Shown here in pieces: positions 58,213 to 64,000 of a stretch of 64,000 bases of DNA; the first letter of the stretch is position 1; every line of letters starts with the position of its first letter. The DNA comes from Hemicordylus capensis (taxonomy: Eukaryota; Chordata; Lepidosauria; Squamata; Cordylidae), in assembly GCF_027244095.1 (NCBI RefSeq), contig NC_069662.1, positions 13,728,501 through 13,792,500 on the forward strand, read 5' to 3'. The translations under genes and the position numbers were made by a program. The notes beneath the pieces are model-generated. The model saw only the letters and a program-made list of their open reading frames with translations, searched no databases and was not told where the DNA came from.

Positions 58213-58928
58213 GGGGGATTGACATCTAATACTTGTTCATCCCTGCTTGGGCCATTTTGAGGGAAGACCTTGCTGATGAATGCTAGGATACCCTATGGAA
58301 GTGGAAGAAGGGGAATGTTCTGCCTGACATTTTAGAAGTTAAGTCACATTGGCTATGTAGGACACATTGGTGATCTGTACCCACTTGTTATAAAATCAAT
58401 GAAATATACATAAATAAAATAAATAAAGCCCCTTACTGCATGTTTCGTTTTCCTGGCACTCAACGCAAGGCCCAATGACCAGCAGGCACTTGGGTCCCCA
58501 AAGTGTTAATTGAATCCTGTTAATGCCTGCTGAATAGCAAATATTGGTTAGGAGGGAATAAAAAACGTTTTCTTGGTTTGTATAGGGACCAGAGGACTGT
58601 AGGGAAAGTGTCAATCCACCCTGTAATTATCAAAATCACTAGTATTGAGTTCTGCTTCTTGTGGAAGCCCCATGGCTAGATAGAGGTCATTTAATGATAA
58701 GATAGGTTAATTATAGCTCAGTTGCTCATACCAGGCTACACTCCCTCAGTGTGTAAGGATCTAAAAGTGCCAGTGTGTGCCCTAGAACTCAGGAGACGTT
58801 AACATGAATCAAACAAGGCTCTGTCAAATGGAATTTCTGTGTTGGTAAAGTTCTTTGTGGGTAGTCTTCTCTAGCTGACAAAGCAACTGCACAGCTGGGG
58901 TGAGATTCAAAATTTGCAGGAGCTCAGA

Positions 58929-59134
58929 ATGGTTCGGTTACTACCATTCCTCCTATATCTGCCTGCTATTTTCAGCAGGCAGAACAGCAGGCAAAGACAC
59001 CTGTGCAAAATTCAGCACAATTCCAAGACAGATTCCAGAGAAGGCATTACCATTGGGGAATTTGGATCCTTCTTACAGGGTGATGTGCTTCTATTCAACT
59101 TTACTGTACCACCAGACAGATTCATAACAGGATA
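58929..59134 (+). CDS. V2R-D exon 1
   Basis: [51 protein letters not shown], donor GTGAGT at 59135, phase 2. Confidence 0.85.
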
Positions 59135-62100
59135 GTGAGTAGTGCGTCTTTTGATTTAATGGTTGTATTGGGTCTTTTAGGTAGGACTGATCTAATGTAT
59201 GCCTATCTGGTTTAAATTATTCTAGTGGAGATTCATTATCAATGTCAGCTTCTGATATGCCTAACATTGAGGCTGCAGCATCTAGCCATGGTGTGTGAAT
59301 GGACCTTAGCAAATCTAATAGCACAGTCTGATCTCTAATCATTTGCATTCCAAATCTCCTGGGTTTGATCTCTGGCATCTCCAGGCACAGCTGGGAAACT
59401 GCTCTGTCTGAAAGCAGATTCCCTGCCAGTCCCAATAAAGAATAGTGACCTAGCTAGACCAATGGCCTGATTCAATATAAGGCAACTTGATATCCTTGTA
59501 TGTCCATATATCATACCAAGCACAATGATTTCCAAGGAGGTAATGTAATGTAATGTAATGTAATGTAATTTTATTTACAGTCATTGACCAAACAGAGAGT
59601 AAAAACCAGTAAACATTAAAATATGTATATACATATATACAGTTTAAGATTGGGGTGATATCCCATTATACCTTTTAAAAGCAATATAACTAAACTTAGC
59701 TACAGGAATAGAAATTAAAGCATCTTTGTCTGAAAGCAGATGTTTTACAAGGTTAGCATCGGATTGATCTGCCAGTTTACATATTAGAGGAGCAATAAGG
59801 CGTTCCCTGGGATACAAATGGAGATTACAGTGGAGAAGGATATGTGCGACAGTTTCTGTATCTCCTGATCCACAACGGCAGTGTCGTTCTTCTAAAGGCA
59901 CACCTTGAAACCTCCCAGCTAGAAGTGCGGATGGAAAGGAATTAACCCTTACTCTTGTGAATATCCATCGAAACTTAGAGAAAGTAATTGTCGACAGATA
60001 TTTTGCGGGGAAAAGATCCATATTAGTTCTTATAGTTCTATCAAACTCTGGAAGCGCAGCCCAGTTTTCTTGGATCTCAATATCAACAAAGCGTTGTTTC
60101 ACTACTCTTTTCGCGTTCACTAGACCCAATTCCAGCAGTTGGGCTGGGTCTAAGCCTAGAGAGGTGAGCTTCGTACTTACTGTAGTACACCATAATGGCT
60201 GGGGACTAACTGAAAGAAACTCAGGAATTAAACCAACTGGTCGCAGATGTATTTTCAACCAGAAATAAATAATCAAAAGCCAGGCCAGAGATTCAATTTT
60301 TATGAAGCCAGCCTATGTCCTTAAAGTCACATTTGCTGTACATTTTGGTGTACCAAAAACATTCCTCAAGAACCCTGATTGGGTTCTTTCCAAAGTGTCA
60401 AACCTTGAGTATGGACCTTGTTGTATGCCATACAATAATTACGGAATGACCTTTGCAGTATAAAGCTTTAAGGCAGCTGGTATGTAGCCTGCACCCTGAG
60501 TTCTGAAAAAATCTTAAGATTGCTGCTGTGCTGCGTTTTGCTGAGTCTGTGACCATACTAAGATGTGCTGATTTCCCAGCATTATGTTGAAAAATTACCC
60601 CCAGGTATTTTATTTGATTTACCTGTTCTAGTCGGTGTCCATCTAGCATCCATACAAATTTTTTAACTTTATTGGTGAAACACATGATTTTAGATTTGTC
60701 ATAATTAATCTGTAGATGCTCATCTCTGCAGTAAAGTGCTAAGGCATCTAACGCTCTTTTGAGCCCAACCCTGGTTTGAGACAGAATTACTGTGTCGTCG
60801 ACATACATCAGGATTGGGATTTTCTTGTTGGCTAGTTTTGGTGGGTGTGTGTCAGATGTCTGCAAACACTTTATCAAATCGTTAATGCAAAGGTTGAATA
60901 GGTAAGGGGCTAGTACACACCTTTGTCGCACCCCTTTCCTAATGGGTACTAAGTTTGTAAGGTTACCAGCATGGTCTAAACGCACTCTTATAAAGGAATT
61001 TTCGTGCATTTTGATGAGCAAGAGTAGAAGCCTTCGGTCCATAGAAGTAGCCGCCAATTTAGACCAAAGACGGCCTCTAGAAACTGCATCAAAAGCCATC
61101 TTAAGGTCTATAAAAGCGGTAAACAGGGGTCGCTTATTCCTTTTTACCTGTTTGTCCACAAGATGTTGTAATATTAGACAGTGGTCTAATCCAGATCTGT
61201 TAGCTCTAAATCCTGCCTGCTCATCCTCAGTAATGCACTCCTGCTCCATCCAAGCACATAGTTTGACACAGAAGTGCTTGGCATAAAGTTTACTTATGAT
61301 ATTTAAAAGGCTTATTGGTCTATAATTAAAGGGATCATCCCTTCTGCCTTTCTTATGGATGGGAACCACAATCGCCGTTCCCCAATCCTGGGGGAATTGT
61401 GCTGTTTGATCAATATGTGTGAAGAGAGCAGCCAGCTCAGGAGCCCACCAATCTTTGTAGAGCTTCAGAGGTTCCGGCGGGATACAATCGTTTCCAGGTG
61501 CTTTCCTGCATTTCAGTTGCATGATTAATTGCTCTATCTCTTTAGTGGAGACCGGAGAGCAGTGTGGTAATGAACCTATTTGAAGGGGGCCTTGGGGAGA
61601 GATATCATTATAAAGTGCCCGAAAATGAGTTTCCCATCATTCTTGGGTTATTGAGCAGGCCTGAGTGGAGTGTATCTTATTATTTGCTATTGAAATTAGT
61701 CTCCAAAAGCTCATTGAGTCATTGTTCTTCACTGCACTTATTAAAAGTGACCACTTCTTTTGTGTATCAGCCCTTTTTTTTAATCTAAGAAGGGCTTTAT
61801 ATTCCTTTTTCTTTTTCGATATTTCTATAACGAGGTCGGCAGAGGGATTAGAGCTAGCATATTTTGAAAGAGTAACAAGATGTTTTTTAGCCCTAATACA
61901 CTCATAATCGAACCATTTTTTAGGGCGGTAAGATTTTAGTTCTGATCTGGCGTGGTCCGATTTGGTTATCAAAGCTTTAATTGAGCAAATAAGGATCTCA
62001 TAGTTCTAAGTGACACAATGGATGCCACCTTTTCTTTATGGAGGGCAGCAGCATCTCTAAGACCTCCTTTGTCATACAGCTGTATGACAAATGGCGATAG

Positions 62101-62945
62101 TAAAGGATAGATCAGTGGTAGAGCATCTTTTTTTCATGCAGTAGGTCCAAGGTTCAATACATGACACCTCCAGGTTGGGCTGGGAAAGACTCAAGCCTGG
62201 AACTTTGGATAGCCATCACCAGTCAATGTAGACACCAGTGAGCAATAGTCTGACTCGGATTAGAGCAGATTCCTATGTCCCTAGAAATTCATGCAGGGGA
62301 GCTTTCTCCCAATGGCTGCATATCAACAATGGGGAAAGATGTACTGGCTGCATATCTGTATGTCAGAAAAAATATACAACTAGTCTTAAAGTCATTCAAC
62401 TATGTTTGTTTGTTTAACACATTTGTATTCTGCCCAAAATGCAAGTCTCTGGGCGGTTTACAACAAAACAATAAAAACAACCAATAAAAAGATTAAAACA
62501 TTTCAACCATTAAAATTTAAAATGTTAAAACTATCAAAAACACAATCAAACTATTATATGTTGTCTTCCATACTTGCAAGCAGAATATATATAAACGCAA
62601 TACACTTTTTTGCTGATCTATGCATGTAAAACTACATTAAAATCTCATTGCAGTTTAATGCCTAAAAATTACCAGCATGTTCTTGCCTTCATCTTTGCAA
62701 TTCAAGAGATCAACATGAATGACCACCTCTTACCCAATATCACACTGGGATTCGAAATCTATGACAATGTTTTCAATCCGCTGATAGCCGTTGAGAACAC
62801 TCTGCAGTTCCTCTTCACAGGGCAGGGGAATCCCTTGAATTACAACTGTGACGGGAAGCAGCAGCTAGTCCTTGCCATTGGTGGGCTCACCTCCCCAAAT
62901 TCCATGCAGATGGCCAGTGTCTTCAATACCTACAAGATCCCACAG
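58929..62945 (+). CDS. V2R copy D: exons 1 and 2 of a further vomeronasal type-2 receptor (cut by the window edge)
   Basis: Exons 58929-59134 and 62654-62945 match those of A-C and join in phase 2. Exon 3 would lie beyond 64000, so whether D is intact cannot be judged. Cys26 is kept. Exon 2 carries EINMNDH, NPLIAVENTL and otherwise conserved residues. Intron 1 is 3.52 kb because a LINE replaced about 1 kb of it. Residue 3 (Arg) and the exon 2 acceptor (ATTGCAG) group D with B. Confidence 0.9.
59541..62018 (-). mobile_element. Non-LTR retrotransposon (LINE), 5'-truncated, in intron 1 of D
   Basis: On the minus strand: the region between endonuclease and RT (WFDYECIRAKKHLVTLSKYA), an in-frame TGA near 61634, RT (RKAPGNDCIPPEPLK, VVPIHKKGRRDDPFNYRPIS, AFIDLKMAFDAVSRGRLWSK, GVRQRCVLAPYLFNLCINDL, MYVDDTVILSQTRVGLKRAL, YLGVIFQHN), a frameshift between 60276 and 60398, then a C-terminal domain with a CCHC-like CRCGSGDTETVAHILLHC, and a (TAATG)n tail at 59541-59567. 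It belongs to an I/Jockey- or Vingi-like group by appearance; the clade is not certain. Inactive. Confidence 0.87.
62096..62282 (+). repeat. tRNA-derived SINE in intron 1 of D
   Basis: Orthologue of 2287-2474, with TAGATCAGTGGTAGAGC and GGTTCAATAC boxes. Confidence 0.7.
62654..62945 (+). CDS. V2R-D exon 2
   Basis: 292 bp, acceptor ATTGCAG, donor [19 protein letters not shown] to VFNTYKIPQ. Confidence 0.93.
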
Positions 62946-64000
62946 GTATGTCTGTTCCTACAGAGGAGTAGCTGTAGTCATTCAGAAATAGCTACGTTCC
63001 TGAGGTAGCTCAGTTTGGAAGCAGCTTTTGAGAAGGCAAGGCTTCTCAAGTGGAAGACAAGTGGAAAACAAGTGGAAGACAAGTGGAGAACATTTGTTTT
63101 TGTTCCTAAAGGAGAAAGCAAGAGGGCAAGCAAACAAACCAACAAGGGGGAAACGACAAAGTAAGTTTGTTAGGGCTAGTCTTTTATAGGGTTTAATTTC
63201 TGGCTGTACCCCTACTAATTGTGCGAAGAGGCACCTTTTTGATGTGGTGATGATTCTCTTTATTTAGCAGGGGGAGAGTAACTGGCACAATCCAACCGCA
63301 GCACAGTACCTTCAATGACTGTTGCTGGTGTCTATATTTCTTTTTAGATTGTGAGCCAGTCAGGGACAGGGATCCATCTTATTTATTTATTATTTCTCTA
63401 AGTAAAGCATTCTGGAAAATTTTGCTGAGAAGTGGTATATAATTATTTGTTGTTGTTGGCTGGCTAGGGGTTCATTTTTGACAGGGCAGTTTCAATTTCA
63501 GTTTCAGTTGTGCCTAGAGAGAAAATGGGTGGGGATTAGCTACAGCTGTGCTCTGAAGGTGGCTCAGTTTGGAAGCCACCCTTGAGAAGACAATGCTGAG
63601 ACAAGGGCAGTTTTTCTTTTTGGATATCTATGAGCAGGAGTTTGGTAACAGACATCAAATGAGTTTTGTGAGGGGTTTAGTAGGGAAGTTGCATGTGGGC
63701 CCAGAAGTGGTCTCCCTTTATCAGAAACAAGACACCAAGCATGAGAAGGTGAGTACTGCCCCACTTTTGTAACTTTCCTGGAGGAAGAGCTTGATACCTT
63801 TAATTAGATGATGATTGCAGCTTAGACCAATCTGTGAAGTAAACAATCTCTATGTCTACATTCACACATAACATGAAACCGGAGGTGAAGTGACCTCCAG
63901 TTTCAAAAACTGTTTGTCTGTTTGTGGACAACCACAGTTTCAACAGAAAATGAAGTTGCGGTTTTCCTCCCCTGAGAGTGATTTGCACTTTTGGTTTCTA
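62946..64000 (+). other. Start of intron 2 of V2R-D
   Basis: Colinear with A: the AAGTGGAAGAC repeat (about 63045-63090), SINE-like repeat (63102-63460) and conserved short frame (63593-63755). The window ends inside the intron. Confidence 0.7.

Larger units (their letters stand above)
54127..58928. other. C-D intergenic spacer
   Basis: 4.8 kb. In order: 3' flank, a shortened V2R remnant (54535-54890), a jump into the middle of the hAT-like element (54890-56416) with a (CA)n tract at 55491-55513, an RTE-BovB piece (56521-56837), unrecognised shared DNA (56840-57550) and the 5' flank of D with a 281-bp tandem duplication. Confidence 0.7.

Noticed and set aside
1-64000. Retrovirus, LTR element, Polinton or CRISPR array
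   Set aside because: I looked for paired long terminal repeats, gag/pol/env or capsid words and regularly spaced repeats and saw none. All reverse transcriptase found is of non-LTR type.

Overview
The window is vertebrate nuclear DNA, almost certainly from a squamate reptile (lizard or snake). The evidence is a tandem array of intron-containing vomeronasal type-2 receptor (V2R, class C GPCR) genes set among squamate-style repeats: L2, CR1, L1 and RTE-BovB LINE fragments, tRNA-derived SINEs, hAT DNA transposons and a probable Helitron. The species cannot be fixed from the sequence. I saw no bacterial genes, CRISPR array, rRNA gene or retrovirus/LTR element.

Four V2R copies, here called A to D, lie head to tail on the + strand: A (start codon 607, stop 15961-15963), B (21116 to 30321), C (37525 to 54126) and D (58929 onward, running off the right edge after exon 2). 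Copies A, B and C each have the classical six coding exons. All splice sites are GT..AG, the intron phases match (2,0,0,0,1), and I found no in-frame stop. They predict receptors of 867, 863 and 867 residues. Exon 1 encodes the signal peptide and extreme N-terminus. Exons 2-4 encode the Venus-flytrap ligand-binding domain, exon 5 the cysteine-rich linker, and exon 6 the last linker cysteines plus the seven-transmembrane domain and a short tail. Such receptors act in basal vomeronasal sensory neurons through Go and TRPC2 to detect peptide or protein pheromones (family knowledge).

The duplicated unit is 16-21 kb: a conserved 5' flank, the gene, a decayed second piece of V2R exon 6 after the stop, and repeat-rich intergenic DNA. 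Most size differences come from transposons. A hAT element with an 8-bp target duplication sits in intron 4 of A only. A large hAT element in intron 5 carries an L2 in A and C and a Helitron with a 154-bp near-perfect palindrome in C, and is mostly deleted in B. An L1 fragment and a SINE fragment occur only in C. A LINE in intron 1 of D replaced about 1 kb of host intron.

Variants around exons 1 and 2 group A with C and B with D, while a block just downstream in intron 2 groups A with D and B with C. This points to gene conversion or unequal exchange within the array.
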